From NCBI GenBank assembly GCA_023423275.1, contig JAFAFW010000048.1, positions 1 through 26,556 of the forward strand: DNA of 26,556 bases, in the 5' to 3' direction. The position numbers and the translations under genes were made by a program. Shown one piece after another: positions 15,476 to 23,666 of this stretch. The notes under the pieces were generated by a model, which worked only from the letters and a program-made list of their open reading frames with translations, ran no database searches and had not been told where the DNA came from. Origin of the DNA: Pseudomonadota bacterium (GTDB taxonomy: Bacteria > Pseudomonadota > Alphaproteobacteria > Rhizobiales > Hyphomicrobiaceae). Position 1 is the first letter of the stretch. The number at the start of each line of letters is the position of its first letter.

Positions 15476-17286
15476 GTGAAATCGCGATTATTGGCTGCAT
15501 TATCGCAAGTCTTGTCGCCCTCTTTGTCTCAAATCGTCTTCCGGTGATTGTCATTGCTTTGGCGACACCCGTCGCACTTTGGGCGACGGGGCTGCTGTCG
15601 CTGTCAGAAGCGCTCAGCGGCTTCGGCGATCCGGCCGTCATTTTCATTGCTACTTTATTCGTTGTGAGTACCGCTCTCGAGCAGAGTGGTGTCACAGCCT
15701 GGGCCGGGCAGTTCCTGATAAGTCAGGCCGGAGAAAACAGCCGCAGCCGCCTGCTTATACTTATTATGACTCTTGTTGCATTACTGACGGCACTGATCAG
15801 CGTCAACGGTGCGGTGGCGGCATTACTACCTGTTGTTGTCGTCATGGCGATACGGCTGAAGCGATCAACATCACAATTGCTGATGCCCCTCGTATTTTCC
15901 GCGCATGCTGGTTCAATGCTCGCGTTGACCGGAACTCCGGTCAACGTGCTGGTTTCTGACGCGGCCGTTGATGCGGGCCTCCGGGCGTTTGGATTCTTTG
16001 AATTCGCTCTGGTTGGAATTCCGCTTCTGCTCGGGACGATGGCAATCGTGATCCTGTTTGGACAATGGCTTTTGCCTGAGAGAAATGGTCAATCCCTGCC
16101 GTCTGATTTGAGCAAGCATGCCAATACTCTGATTGAACAGTACGCGCTGAAAAATGGGCTGTTTCGGGTTCGCGTACGGGAGTCATCACCGTTGGTCGGG
16201 CAGGACGCCAGCCAGTTAAATATCGAGGCGTTCCCTGATCTTTATCTGTCTGGGCTTCATGAACGCGGCAGCAGTAATCCGTTGCGGCGGAGCACGTTGC
16301 AGGAAGGTGATTACATTCTCCTGCGCGGCAGTGCAGAATCTGCCTCTGCCTTCGCGACTGCCAATAATCTCGCATTCCACGGTGAGGAAAATCCGGATTC
16401 GACGGAGGAAGTCCTTTTTAATCGCAATTCCGGACTCGCCGAGGTCATGATACCGCCGCGGTCTGCCCTTGTTGGTGAAACGATGTTCCCGGGCATGGTG
16501 ACCGAAAGCGGTGATCTCCTGGTCATCGCCGTTCAGCGCAATGGAGTTGATCTGGGATATGAGCGGGTTTCGCTACAGCCCGGCGATACCCTGCTGCTGC
16601 AGGGAACATGGAAGGCGCTCGACGTTCATCTTAATGATCCTGATGTTCTGGTCGTAAACTCGCCGGAGCTGGTTCGTCGGCAGGCCGTGCCTTTGGGCGC
16701 CGGCGCCAAGCAAACCATCGCGATTCTGCTTATGATGGTGTTCCTGCTTGCGACGAATTTGGTCCCGCCAGCAATCGCGGGATTGCTGGCTGCCGGCACC
16801 ATTGTGCTCACCAACGTGCTGAGCATCGAGCAGATTTACCGTTCGATCGGCTGGACAACTGTAATCCTCGTAGCGGCGATGATGCCCCTTTCGACTGCGA
16901 TGATTGAGACGGGTGCCGCGCAGCTTGTTGCGGAGGGCCTCGTCTCTGCGGTCGGCGATTCCGGGCCGTTCGCCCTATTGGCGGGATTGTTCCTGCTGAC
17001 TGCCATCCTCGGGCAACTCATCAGCAATACGGCGACGGCATTGATTGTCATTCCGATCGCGGTTTCCGCGGCGACGCAAATAAATCTGTCTCCGCAACCG
17101 GTGTTGATGAGCGTTGCCGTTGCTGCCGCGGCGGCGTTCCTGACGCCGATCGCGACCCCGACAAACCTCATGGTTATGGCGCCGGGTGGATACAGGTTTG
17201 GCGATTACTGGAAATTGGGGCTGCCGCTGCTGATCTGGTTTTTTGTCGTGGCGACGGTCTACATCCCATTGATCTGGAGCTTCTAA
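15472..17286 (+). CDS. SLC13/DASS-type permease with two RCK-C (TrkA-C) domains
   Basis: The 604-residue inner-membrane anion transporter belongs to the group of sodium:dicarboxylate/sulfate-type permeases with an inserted regulatory region. The N-terminal half (1-210) has about five to six membrane segments with ISVNGAVAALLPVVVVMA and the substrate-loop-like ALTGTPVNVLVSDAA. Two RCK-C domains follow at ~224-290 (VRESSPLVGQDASQL...EGDYILLRG) and ~320-385 (PPRSALVGETMFPGM...LQPGDTLLLQGT). The C-terminal half (~405-604) repeats the transporter fold, with GQLISNTATALIVIPIA and FLTPIATPTNLMVMAPGGY. It starts at GTG, with AGGGGGA about nine bases upstream; the in-frame alternatives are worse. It probably forms one transcript with the AbgT and peptidase genes. 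Substrate unknown. Confidence 0.92.
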   Translation: MSEIAIIGCIIASLVALFVSNRLPVIVIALATPVALWATGLLSLSEALSGFGDPAVIFIATLFVVSTALEQSGVTAWAGQFLISQAGENSRSRLLILIMTLVALLTALISVNGAVAALLPVVVVMAIRLKRSTSQLLMPLVFSAHAGSMLALTGTPVNVLVSDAAVDAGLRAFGFFEFALVGIPLLLGTMAIVILFGQWLLPERNGQSLPSDLSKHANTLIEQYALKNGLFRVRVRESSPLVGQDASQLNIEAFPDLYLSGLHERGSSNPLRRSTLQEGDYILLRGSAESASAFATANNLAFHGEENPDSTEEVLFNRNSGLAEVMIPPRSALVGETMFPGMVTESGDLLVIAVQRNGVDLGYERVSLQPGDTLLLQGTWKALDVHLNDPDVLVVNSPELVRRQAVPLGAGAKQTIAILLMMVFLLATNLVPPAIAGLLAAGTIVLTNVLSIEQIYRSIGWTTVILVAAMMPLSTAMIETGAAQLVAEGLVSAVGDSGPFALLAGLFLLTAILGQLISNTATALIVIPIAVSAATQINLSPQPVLMSVAVAAAAAFLTPIATPTNLMVMAPGGYRFGDYWKLGLPLLIWFFVVATVYIPLIWSF

Positions 17287-17341
17287 GCCGAACCGGCGAT
17301 CAGACTTCTCTATTGTCCAAAATGCCATCGGGCAAACTGAC

Positions 17342-17920
17342 ATGAGACCAGTTATGAAAAAGGCTATTGCTTCAGCCGCTCAAGGAATGCCGAACCGGGA
17401 TTGGAGGGGATTTGCCATTGTCGGTCTTGTGCTGATCGTGTCCGGCACAATCGCCGTGCTCACGCCTGGCCTCGCGACAACCCTGACAACCACGGTTCTT
17501 GGAGGTGGACTAACGATTGCAGGAGTGATCTCGGTCTACCAGGCGATGCGCGATAGCGATTGGATTGGCTGTAATTGGCAGCTTTTGCTGGGTGCGGCCG
17601 AGGTTGCGGGCGGTGTCTTCATCATCATCAATCCCTTGAAGGGCGCGGCTGCGATCACGCTGGCTGTTGCTGTATCTATTCTCGCTCTCGGCATCACGCA
17701 GATCGGACTTGCCCTCAAGATCCGGCCGCAAAGTGGATGGGATTGGCTGATCATTGCAGGTGTTGCTTCGGTATTGATCGGGCTAGCGCTGATCATACGC
17801 TTTCCCTTTGGTATTACAGAAAACCCAGGCGTGATGGCTGGGATCTCACTCATTTGCGGCGGTATCGCGCACGTCGTTCTGGCTGTTGGTCGGCGTCGGG
17901 CGCTCATGCATCCGATTTGA
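17342..17920 (+). CDS. HdeD/DUF308 family membrane protein
   Basis: The 192-residue protein has six hydrophobic segments in three repeats of the DUF308 type (GFAIVGLVLIVSGTIAVLTP; LTIAGVISVYQAMR; LLLGAAEVAGGVFIIINPLKGAAAITLAVAVSILALGITQIGLAL; WLIIAGVASVLIGLALII; VMAGISLICGGIAHVVLAV). HdeD of E. coli is linked to acid resistance, but most relatives have no known role. It lies 55 bases after the SLC13 permease on the same strand and may share its transcript. An alternative start is the ATG at 17354 (MKKAIAS...). Confidence 0.85.
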   Translation: MRPVMKKAIASAAQGMPNRDWRGFAIVGLVLIVSGTIAVLTPGLATTLTTTVLGGGLTIAGVISVYQAMRDSDWIGCNWQLLLGAAEVAGGVFIIINPLKGAAAITLAVAVSILALGITQIGLALKIRPQSGWDWLIIAGVASVLIGLALIIRFPFGITENPGVMAGISLICGGIAHVVLAVGRRRALMHPI

Positions 17921-17989
17921 TGCCGAGCCACGCTCCACGGAGTTGGCCTGCTCCCCTGAAACGGTTCCGGGTTGAGTGAGCGAATCCGG

Positions 17990-18426
17990 CTATTTCCAAC
18001 CTCGCTTGTCCATTGCGCGACCCAGGTGATACGGCATCTGTGCGACCTGGCCGTTGGCGATCAGCGCCGTGACAGTCACCAGACTGCGATCGCGCGGTGC
18101 CAGGTCGGGGCGCAGCCAGAGATCCCGGAACAGGGCATCCGTGGTGTATTGCACGACACCGGGCGATACCTTTCCGAACTGTTCGCCGACGCGCTCAGCA
18201 CGCTGAGCCTCGGCTGCTTCGTTCAGCGGTAGAGGCTTCGGCGCAGCGGAAGGGAGTTGATCGGCGCCGATATTGCGCGCGGCGAAGGCGGTCTTCGTTG
18301 CCGGAACAGCCGACATGGCATTACCCCAGCCTGCGTAGAAGGCGAGACGGCCGGCAACACAGATAGGATGCGCGCCGCAATCGCTGAGATAACGACCGTC
18401 ATCGCAATACCAACATACGTCCTCAT
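17990..18426 (-). pseudogene. Carboxymuconolactone decarboxylase (CMD) family gene, internally deleted and frameshifted
   Basis: The 5' end is intact: AGGAGG (complement of 18435-18440) precedes the ATG at 18426, which opens an export-signal-like MRTYVGIAMTVVISAIAARIL. Around 18370 the coding sense moves to another frame, which reads LAFYAGWGNAMSAVPATK and then FGKVSPGVVQYTTDALFRDLWLRPDLAPRDRSLVTVTALIANGQVAQMPYHLGRAMD, the end of one CMD domain and the start of a second. It then stops about 40 residues early at 17990. Two-domain CMD proteins of this type normally have a complete first domain before the FYAGW motif. The gene has therefore lost its first domain (out of frame) and its C-terminus. 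A frame restart at 18316 could make only a 108-residue fragment. Confidence 0.8.
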
Positions 18427-18466
18427 GGCGCGGGCCTCCTCGTGCTTCCGGTTGCTTCGACGCATC

Positions 18467-18701
18467 TCAAGTTTTTTGCGGTTCCTCGCGCAGCCTGGCG
18501 GCCAATGCGTCCTGATACCCGCGAAGCGCATCGGCACTCCCGGCCGCACCGAGAAAGGCCAAAGGCTTCGAGAACGTCATGCCGGTATATCTGGCGCTGG
18601 CTTGCAGCGGGGGTCAGCACTTCTTCGATGGTGAAGGCGATGCGGGCGTGAACCGGGAGGTTCTTGCGCTCAGCGTACCGCTTCGGATGCTCGGGGACCA
18701 G
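18467..18701 (-). pseudogene. Frame-shifted remnant, possibly of a flavodoxin-fold oxidoreductase
   Basis: Two consecutive minus-strand stretches look coding in different frames. From 18701 down to about 18610 the sense is EHPKRYAERKNLPVHARIAF... with strongly coding-like codons and no start. From about 18625 to a stop at 18467 it is ARYTGMTFSKPLAFLGAAG... ending AARLREEPQKT. The second piece resembles the C-terminal 'TAxxxGM...P' end of KefF/NQO-type NAD(P)H oxidoreductases, but only loosely. It stops 41 bases before the start of the broken CMD gene on the same strand, so both may derive from one operon. Confidence 0.35.
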
Positions 18702-19247
18702 TCAGCAGCGCCACGGAACCGAAAACGCAGCTGGAACACCTAAGAAGCTGCCGTCCACATCGGTGTCGATCATCGTCGACCGGCCGACGCCGTTCTCACA
18801 CAGCCTCCAGAGAAAGGCGACATCGGACGTCGTAGGAGATCGGTGTAAAGATCCGCATCCCTGTGTCGTCGCGATACCGCGATCAGCGGACGTCTTCGGA
18901 CATGAGCAGTGAACCGCCGAGAAATGGCAACCGACTCGCCAACGACACGCTGGTCCGCGACCTACCATCGGGCGCCTAACGAGATGGGCCAGTAACGGAC
19001 GCGAGGTCTAGTTGCCATTCACGCGCCACGATCATCGCTCGACCCCACAAACGGAAATCTGCTAGCGTTGCCCGCGTTTGCTCTATGTCGCTGCATTAAG
19101 GTCCGCTTCGAGGCGGTGAGCGGTGACAGCGCGCGTGATAGCAGTGCAGTAAGCCCATCCTGGACGAAGTTTCCATCAGCTGTACTTATAAGTTCAATCG
19201 CATTTTCCTGACTAATCCCCCCGGACCGGTGGCCCTATATCGCCGGT
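18702..19247. other. Region without a recognisable gene
   Basis: Both strands contain only short frames with no family resemblance. A minus-strand frame (18702-18968) includes ENGVGRSTMIDTDVDGSFLG, which looks peptide-like but is not recognised. The last ~100 bases (19150-19247) are relatively AT-rich and may hold the promoter of the MFS gene that starts at 19248. No hairpin, repeat or RNA gene was seen. Confidence 0.3.
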
Positions 19248-20339
19248 ATGCTTAAACGCCAGACCAATGAGAGCCTAGCCTCCCCTCTTGATGCGCTGTC
19301 GATGACCGACCTGCTGCCAGTCATGGCTGTCGTGTTCATCGGCTTCCTGATCATCGGCATTGCGTTGCCGGTGCTGCCTCTGCACGTGCATCACGATCTT
19401 GGCCTCAGCACGTTCGTGGTCGGACTGGTCACCGGCAGCCAGTTCGCAGCGTCCCTGATATCCCGCATCTGGGCAGGGAACTTTGCGGATACCAAGGGAT
19501 CGAAACAAGCTGTCATTCTCGGCTTGCTGACCGCAATCGCATCTGGTGCGCTCTATCTTTTATCATTGCAGTTCGCGGGTTCGCCGGAAGCATCCGCCAT
19601 CGTCTTATTGACGGGCCGCGCGGTCCTCGGCGCGGCGGAGAGCCTGATTATTACGGGCGCGATCAGCTGGGGTCTCACGCTTGTGGGACAGGCCAATGCA
19701 GGCCGCGTCATCGCCTGGATGGGCATGGCCATGTTTACCGCCTTCGCCGTCGGCGCGCCCCTCGGCACATCGCTCTACAGCATGGGTGGCTTCTCGGCCG
19801 TCGCCCTTGCCACGATTTTCGTTTCGTTTGTCACATTGTTGCTGGTGGCTCCGCTCTCAGCCGTCGCTCCTGCGCGTACCACAACTCGACCTGCTCTCAT
19901 GAGAGTGGCGCACGCTGTCTGGATGCCCGGCATCGGATCTGGACTGAGCAGCCTCGGCTTTGGTGCCGTCGTCGCCTTTAGCGCGTTGATTTCTGTGGAA
20001 CGCGAATGGCAGCCAGTCTGGCTTCCATTCACCGCTTTCGCGATGGCCCTCGTTGCCGCACGCGCCTTTCTCGGCCACATCCCGGATGGGTTCGGCGGAG
20101 CCAGGGAAAGGTGGAAAAATGAAGGTCCAATATGCTGTCGTCAGTGTTTTCGCGCTTCTGCCGTTCGCCTGGCAGGCTCTGGGGCGCGGACTACCCGCCC
20201 GAAAAACGCAACGGCGAATGGGAATTCCAGGCCTTCAACGCCGACAAGACCGTCAACCGCAACGAAAGCCTCGACCGATGCTTTGCCTGCCACAAGGGCC
20301 AGGCTGCGCAGGACTTCGTGTTCACGCTCGATCGCATGA
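19248..20339 (+). pseudogene. MFS transporter, C-terminally truncated
   Basis: Residues 1 to ~285 read as a drug/sugar-exporter type MFS protein (YhhS-like). TM1 is LLPVMAVVFIGFLIIGIALPVLPLHVH, followed by the loop motif RIWAGNFADTKGSKQAVILG (motif A-like), LLTGRAVLGAAESLIITGAISWG (motif C-like region) and GRVIAWMGMAMFTAFAVGAPLGT, reaching ARAFLGHIPDGFGGAR at about 20105. Normal members continue for ~110 more residues with TM9-12. Here the frame instead runs on through the signal peptide and cytochrome P460 DNA in a meaningless frame to 20339. A transport-competent protein is unlikely. The deletion end lies within about 15 bases of the next gene's ATG. Confidence 0.82.
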
Positions 20340-20353
20340 AGCGTGCGCCATGA
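20119..20353 (+). pseudogene. Cytochrome P460 family gene with internal out-of-frame deletion
   Basis: An AGGTGG site precedes the ATG at 20119, which opens a clear signal peptide (MKVQYAVVSVFALLPFAWQA). Near 20180 the sense changes to the +1 frame and reads GADYPPEKRNGEWEFQAFN..., then DRCFACHKGQAAQDFVFTLDRMK, ending at 20353. The CxxCHK haem-attachment motif and its surroundings are the C-terminal hallmark of periplasmic cytochrome P460 (hydroxylamine/NO chemistry in characterised members). The typical length is about 170 residues; only about 78 codons remain and they are split between frames. The native start and native end survive while the middle is gone. Confidence 0.82.
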
Positions 20354-20387
20354 CGCACCACTGCATTCACAACGTCAGGAGATGGCC

Positions 20388-20777
20388 ATGAAAGTTCTCG
20401 CAGCCGCACTCGCAACAGGATTCCTGCTCGTCTCGGCGACGGGACCAAAAGCTCAGGAGACCAAAATGCAAGAGGACGTCCGCGCGGTCGCGCCCGCGCT
20501 CGAGAAATACACCCAAGACATGGTGATGGGTGATCTCTGGAAGCGCCCCGACCTGACACCCCGTGACAGGAGCGTGGTCACGTTGGCCGCCCTGATCGCG
20601 CGCGGTGAAACCGTGGAGTTGCCTCGTTATCTTGATCTGGCCCTCGACCACGGCGTCAAGCCGCGGGAGATCTCGGAGATCATCACGCATCGCGCAGGAG
20701 ACGTCTCACAGGCAGGAAACCAAGATGCAGATCATCATCAGGATAGAAGACAAGACGGTTACTGCCTTCTTGAATAA
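20388..20777 (+). CDS. Exported CMD-family protein, C-terminally truncated
   Basis: The ATG at 20388 has AGGAG seven bases upstream and opens a signal peptide ending around PKAQ-ETK (residues ~24-28). The carboxymuconolactone decarboxylase/AhpD-like domain follows: ALEKYTQDMVMGDLWKRPDLTPRDRSVVTLAALIARGETVELPRYLDLALDHGVKPREISEIITH. In the family this continues LAFYAGWxNAM, but here it breaks after ITH (~20693) and runs into the ribosome-binding site and start of the next gene in an unrelated frame. The ~28 C-terminal codons are non-homologous. It is probably a nonfunctional or altered product. The domain matches the broken CMD gene at 17990-18426 (LWLRPDLAPRDRSLVTVTALIA). Confidence 0.78.
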   Translation: MKVLAAALATGFLLVSATGPKAQETKMQEDVRAVAPALEKYTQDMVMGDLWKRPDLTPRDRSVVTLAALIARGETVELPRYLDLALDHGVKPREISEIITHRAGDVSQAGNQDADHHQDRRQDGYCLLE

Positions 20778-21078
20778 CAGCGAAGCCGCGCGCAACTTCG
20801 CTTCCCTGCTGCCCTTGCGACTGACGCTGAAAGATTATGCAGCCACGGAGAAGGTCGCGGATCTGCCGGCGCGATTGAAGACCGAGGGCGCGCCCGCCGG
20901 ACATGATCCCGAGCCGGGCGACATTGCCTACTACGCGCCCTGGGGAAACCTCGCCATCTTTTACAAGGATTTCGCGTATTCGCGTGGCCTTGTGCATCTG
21001 GGCAAAATAGAATCCGGCCTCGACGTGCTGAGGCAGTCGGGGTCTCTTGAGGCAACCATAGAGCTGCAAAATAAATGA
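20725..21078 (+). CDS. Cyclophilin-like fold protein
   Basis: This is a 117-residue cytoplasmic protein (MQIIIRIEDKTVTAFLNNSEAARNF...). The order of a beta-rich start, N-S-x-A-A-x-F-x-x-x-LPL, L-x-D-Y, and the central PEPGDIAYYAPWGNLAIFYKDFAYSRGLVHLGKIESGLDVL matches the family of small cyclophilin-like proteins that occur next to aldo/keto reductase, cupin and CMD genes. AGGAAA precedes the ATG at 20725 by about seven bases. An upstream in-frame extension to 20605 is rejected because it reads through the CMD gene in the wrong frame. It appears intact. Biochemical role unknown. Confidence 0.82.
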   Translation: MQIIIRIEDKTVTAFLNNSEAARNFASLLPLRLTLKDYAATEKVADLPARLKTEGAPAGHDPEPGDIAYYAPWGNLAIFYKDFAYSRGLVHLGKIESGLDVLRQSGSLEATIELQNK

Positions 21079-21084
21079 AGCCGC

Positions 21085-21978
21085 CTACTGGCGGTGCCGC
21101 AGCGCGTCGACGATCATAGAGAAGGCAGCCGAAGATTGCCGCCGGCTGGGATAGAACAGGTGATAGCCTGAATAAGGCGGACACCAGTCGCCAAGGACCC
21201 TGACCAGATGGCCCTTTGCAATGTGAGGCTGCACCATCCCCTCAGGCAGATAGGCCAGCCCGAAGCCATCGAGGGCGCCCTTGAGCAGGTGCGCTGACGT
21301 ATTGAACGTCAACTGCCCCTCGACGCGAACCCGAAGCTCGCGCTTGCCTCTCTCAAACTCCCAGGCGTAGTGACTATCATGCGCGGGTAGGCGCAGGTTG
21401 ATGCAGATGTGGTCGACCAGATCCTGCGGCTTCTCGGGTTTCCGGCGTGATTTGAAGTAGGCCGGCGCGGCCACCACCGCCATGCGCAGGTCCGGACCGA
21501 TGCGAACGGCGATCATGTCCTTCGCGACCTGCTCACCGCTGCGCACGCCCGCATCGAACCTTTCCTCGACAATGTTCGTCAATCCGTAATCGACGATCAT
21601 CTCAACCTTGATATCCGGATTGCTCCGCAAAACTTTTGCCAGCTTCGGCATGAGCAGCGAGTCGATCGCGTGCTCGGTCGCCGTGATCCGGACCCTTCCC
21701 GTCGGCTTCTCACGCAGATCGCTGACGGCGGAGAGTTCCGCATCAATCTCATCAAACCGCGGGGCGACAGTGCGAATGACGCGCTCACCGGCCTCCGTGG
21801 GGGCCACGTTGCGCGTGGTCCGGGTCAGCAACCGCACGCCCAGTTTAGCCTCGAGCTGTTGAATGGTCTGGCTCAGCGCCGATTGCGATACGCCAAGCTT
21901 GATCGCAGCCTTCGTGAAGCTTCGTTCCCGCCCAACTGCGACCAGGGCGCGGAGATCATCCAGACTAGATTTCTGCAT
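21085..21978 (-). CDS. LysR-family transcriptional regulator
   Basis: The 297-residue LTTR has a winged helix-turn-helix at residues ~5-65 (LRALVAVGRERSFTKAAIKLGVSQSALSQTIQQLEAKLGVRLLTRTTRNVAPTEAG). The effector-binding domain spans ~90-295 (GRVRITATEHAIDSLLMPKL..., VEERFDAGVRSGEQVAKDMIAVRI, AAPAYFKSRRKPEKPQDLVDHICINLR). It most resembles the CrgA/AaeR subgroup that controls adjacent oxidoreductase genes. It is divergent from the zinc alcohol dehydrogenase operon across a 100-base gap that contains a good dyad (21987-22008). It converges with the cyclophilin-like gene, with six bases between stops. Confidence 0.95.
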   Translation of the reverse strand: MQKSSLDDLRALVAVGRERSFTKAAIKLGVSQSALSQTIQQLEAKLGVRLLTRTTRNVAPTEAGERVIRTVAPRFDEIDAELSAVSDLREKPTGRVRITATEHAIDSLLMPKLAKVLRSNPDIKVEMIVDYGLTNIVEERFDAGVRSGEQVAKDMIAVRIGPDLRMAVVAAPAYFKSRRKPEKPQDLVDHICINLRLPAHDSHYAWEFERGKRELRVRVEGQLTFNTSAHLLKGALDGFGLAYLPEGMVQPHIAKGHLVRVLGDWCPPYSGYHLFYPSRRQSSAAFSMIVDALRHRQ

Positions 21979-21986
21979 TTATCATC

Positions 21987-22008
21987 TCTGCTTATGGGTC
22001 CATGCAGA
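21987..22008. promoter_or_regulatory. Candidate LysR operator
   Basis: Interrupted dyad: outer arms TCTGC (21987-21991) and GCAGA (22004-22008), inner arms ATGG (21994-21997) and CCAT (22000-22003). It lies 8 bases upstream of the lysR start codon and about 70 bases upstream of the alcohol dehydrogenase start, where an LTTR autoregulatory/activation site is expected. A further TCTGC half-site occurs at 21972-21976, at the beginning of the lysR reading frame. Confidence 0.55.
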
Positions 22009-22078
22009 TATAGCCACTAGTTGCTGCCCGTTCACGCGCTAAATCAAGATCAGGCACGACGTGCGAAGGAGGTCAGCA

Positions 22079-23095
22079 ATGAAAGGCGCAGTGTTATACG
22101 GACCGCGCGATATCCGTTTCGAAGAGCGCGAAATCCCGAAAATCGAAAAGCCGACGGATGCGATTATCCGAATCGCGGCGACCTGTGTCTGCGGCTCCGA
22201 TTTGTGGCCCTACCGTGGCATCAATCGCATCACGGCGCCCACGCCCATGGGGCACGAGTATTGCGGCATCGTCGAAGACGTCGGCAGCGCGGTCACATCC
22301 GTGAAGCCCGGCCAGTTCGTGATCGGCTCGTTTTTCGCATCCGACAACACCTGCCCCAATTGTCATATTGGCTACCAGACGTCGTGCCAGCACGCCGAGT
22401 TCATAACGACAGCGCAAGCCCCTTTGCTGCGCGTGCCGCTGGCCGACGGCACGCTCGTCGCAACACCCGAGATGCCCTCGAAGGATCTGATCCCGAGCCT
22501 GCTGGCGGTCTCGGACGTGATGGGCACCGGCTGGTTTGCGGCTGACGCCGCCAATGTCGGACCGGGACAGACCGTGGCCGTTGTCGGGGACGGCGCCGTC
22601 GGGCTGCTGGCTGTGCTTTCCGCCAAACAGAAGGGTGCCGAACGCATTATTGCCATGAGCGGTCACGCGTCGCGGCAGAACCTTGCGCGCGAATTCGGCG
22701 CCACCGACATCGTGGTCGAGCGTGGCGACGAAGGCGTGGCGCGCATCCTGGACATGACCAAGGGCGTCGGCGCCGATGCGGTCCTCGAATGCGTCGGCAC
22801 CCAGCAGTCGATGTTGCAGGCCATCCGCTCAACCCGCAAAGGCGGCTACGTCGGCTACGTGGGGGTCCCGCACGGCGTCAACCTCGATGGAGAGCAGTTG
22901 TTCTTCGCGCATGTTCATCTGCACGGCGGTCCAGCTCCCGTGCGCCGTTTCTTGCCTGAGCTGATCGACCTTGTCTGCAACCGCACCATCAATCCCGGCA
23001 AGGTGTTCGACTTGACCCTGCCGCTCGACCAGGTGGCGGAAGGCTATCGCGCCATGGACGAGCGCCACGCCATCAAGGCGTTGTTGGTCCCCTAG
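22079..23095 (+). CDS. Zinc-dependent alcohol dehydrogenase (MDR family)
   Basis: This 338-residue medium-chain dehydrogenase/reductase is predicted to oxidise alcohols or reduce aldehydes with NAD(P). Catalytic zinc ligands are C38 in CVCGSD and H59-E60 in the GHEYCGIVEDVG signature. Structural-zinc cysteines appear at C92, C95 and C103 (TCPNCHIGYQTSC), with the usual extra cysteine missing. The Rossmann motif is VAVVGDGAVGLLAV at ~165-178. A perfect AAGGAGG seven bases upstream fixes the start at 22079 rather than the longer frame at 22061. It is first in an apparent operon with the cupin and SDR genes and is presumably controlled by the divergent LysR protein. Confidence 0.93.
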   Translation: MKGAVLYGPRDIRFEEREIPKIEKPTDAIIRIAATCVCGSDLWPYRGINRITAPTPMGHEYCGIVEDVGSAVTSVKPGQFVIGSFFASDNTCPNCHIGYQTSCQHAEFITTAQAPLLRVPLADGTLVATPEMPSKDLIPSLLAVSDVMGTGWFAADAANVGPGQTVAVVGDGAVGLLAVLSAKQKGAERIIAMSGHASRQNLAREFGATDIVVERGDEGVARILDMTKGVGADAVLECVGTQQSMLQAIRSTRKGGYVGYVGVPHGVNLDGEQLFFAHVHLHGGPAPVRRFLPELIDLVCNRTINPGKVFDLTLPLDQVAEGYRAMDERHAIKALLVP

Positions 23096-23118
23096 CAACA
23101 TAAGCGAGGATACGCACG

Positions 23119-23631
23119 TTGATCACACGCAGACACATGATCGCCGGCACGGGCGCGCTGGCCGCGCTGGCAAGTCCAGGACGCCTGTCGGCCGAAACCC
23201 TTTCCAAAGACAACGCCACAAGGAGTGGAAACATGGAAATCATCCGCAATGGCTCCAAGCCATCCCAAAAAGGACCGGAAGAGTGGTTTACCGGCACGGT
23301 CCGCATCGATCCGCTGCATGCCCCACCCGAGCCAGCCCGCGCTGGCGCAGGTCTCGTGACGTTCGAGCCGGGCGCCCGCACGGCCTGGCACACGCATCCG
23401 ATCGGCCAGATGCTGATCATCGTCTCGGGATTGGGCTGGGTGCAGCGCGAGGGCGGACCGATCGAGGAGGTCGGCCCCGGCGACGTCATCTGGTTCCCGG
23501 CGGGTCTCAAACACTGGCACGGCGCCACCCCGACCAAGGCGATGTCGCATATCGCCATCCAGGAGGCGGTCAACGGCAAGAACGTCGACTGGCTGGAGAA
23601 AGTCACCGACGAGCAATACCGCCGCGCCTGA
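23119..23631 (+). CDS. Cupin-domain protein, (R)-hydroxynitrile-lyase-like
   Basis: Small beta-barrel metalloprotein. Numbering from the internal ATG at 23233, the metal site is H53 and H55 (AWHTHPIGQ), Q59 and H94 (LKHWHG), the arrangement known from manganese cupins such as Granulicella hydroxynitrile lyase, which also shares the KGP-WFTGTVRIDPL opening and the DW-EKVTDEQYRR ending. Two starts are possible. A TTG at 23119 adds 38 residues that look like a Tat-type export signal (MITRRHMIAGTGALAALASPG). The ATG at 23233 has a strong AAGGAG seven bases upstream and would give a 132-residue cytosolic form. The natural substrate is unknown. A decayed second copy lies at 7140-7267. Confidence 0.88.
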   Translation: MITRRHMIAGTGALAALASPGRLSAETLSKDNATRSGNMEIIRNGSKPSQKGPEEWFTGTVRIDPLHAPPEPARAGAGLVTFEPGARTAWHTHPIGQMLIIVSGLGWVQREGGPIEEVGPGDVIWFPAGLKHWHGATPTKAMSHIAIQEAVNGKNVDWLEKVTDEQYRRA

Positions 23632-23666
23632 TGACAGAGCGGCGCGACCCTGAACGGAGAATGACG

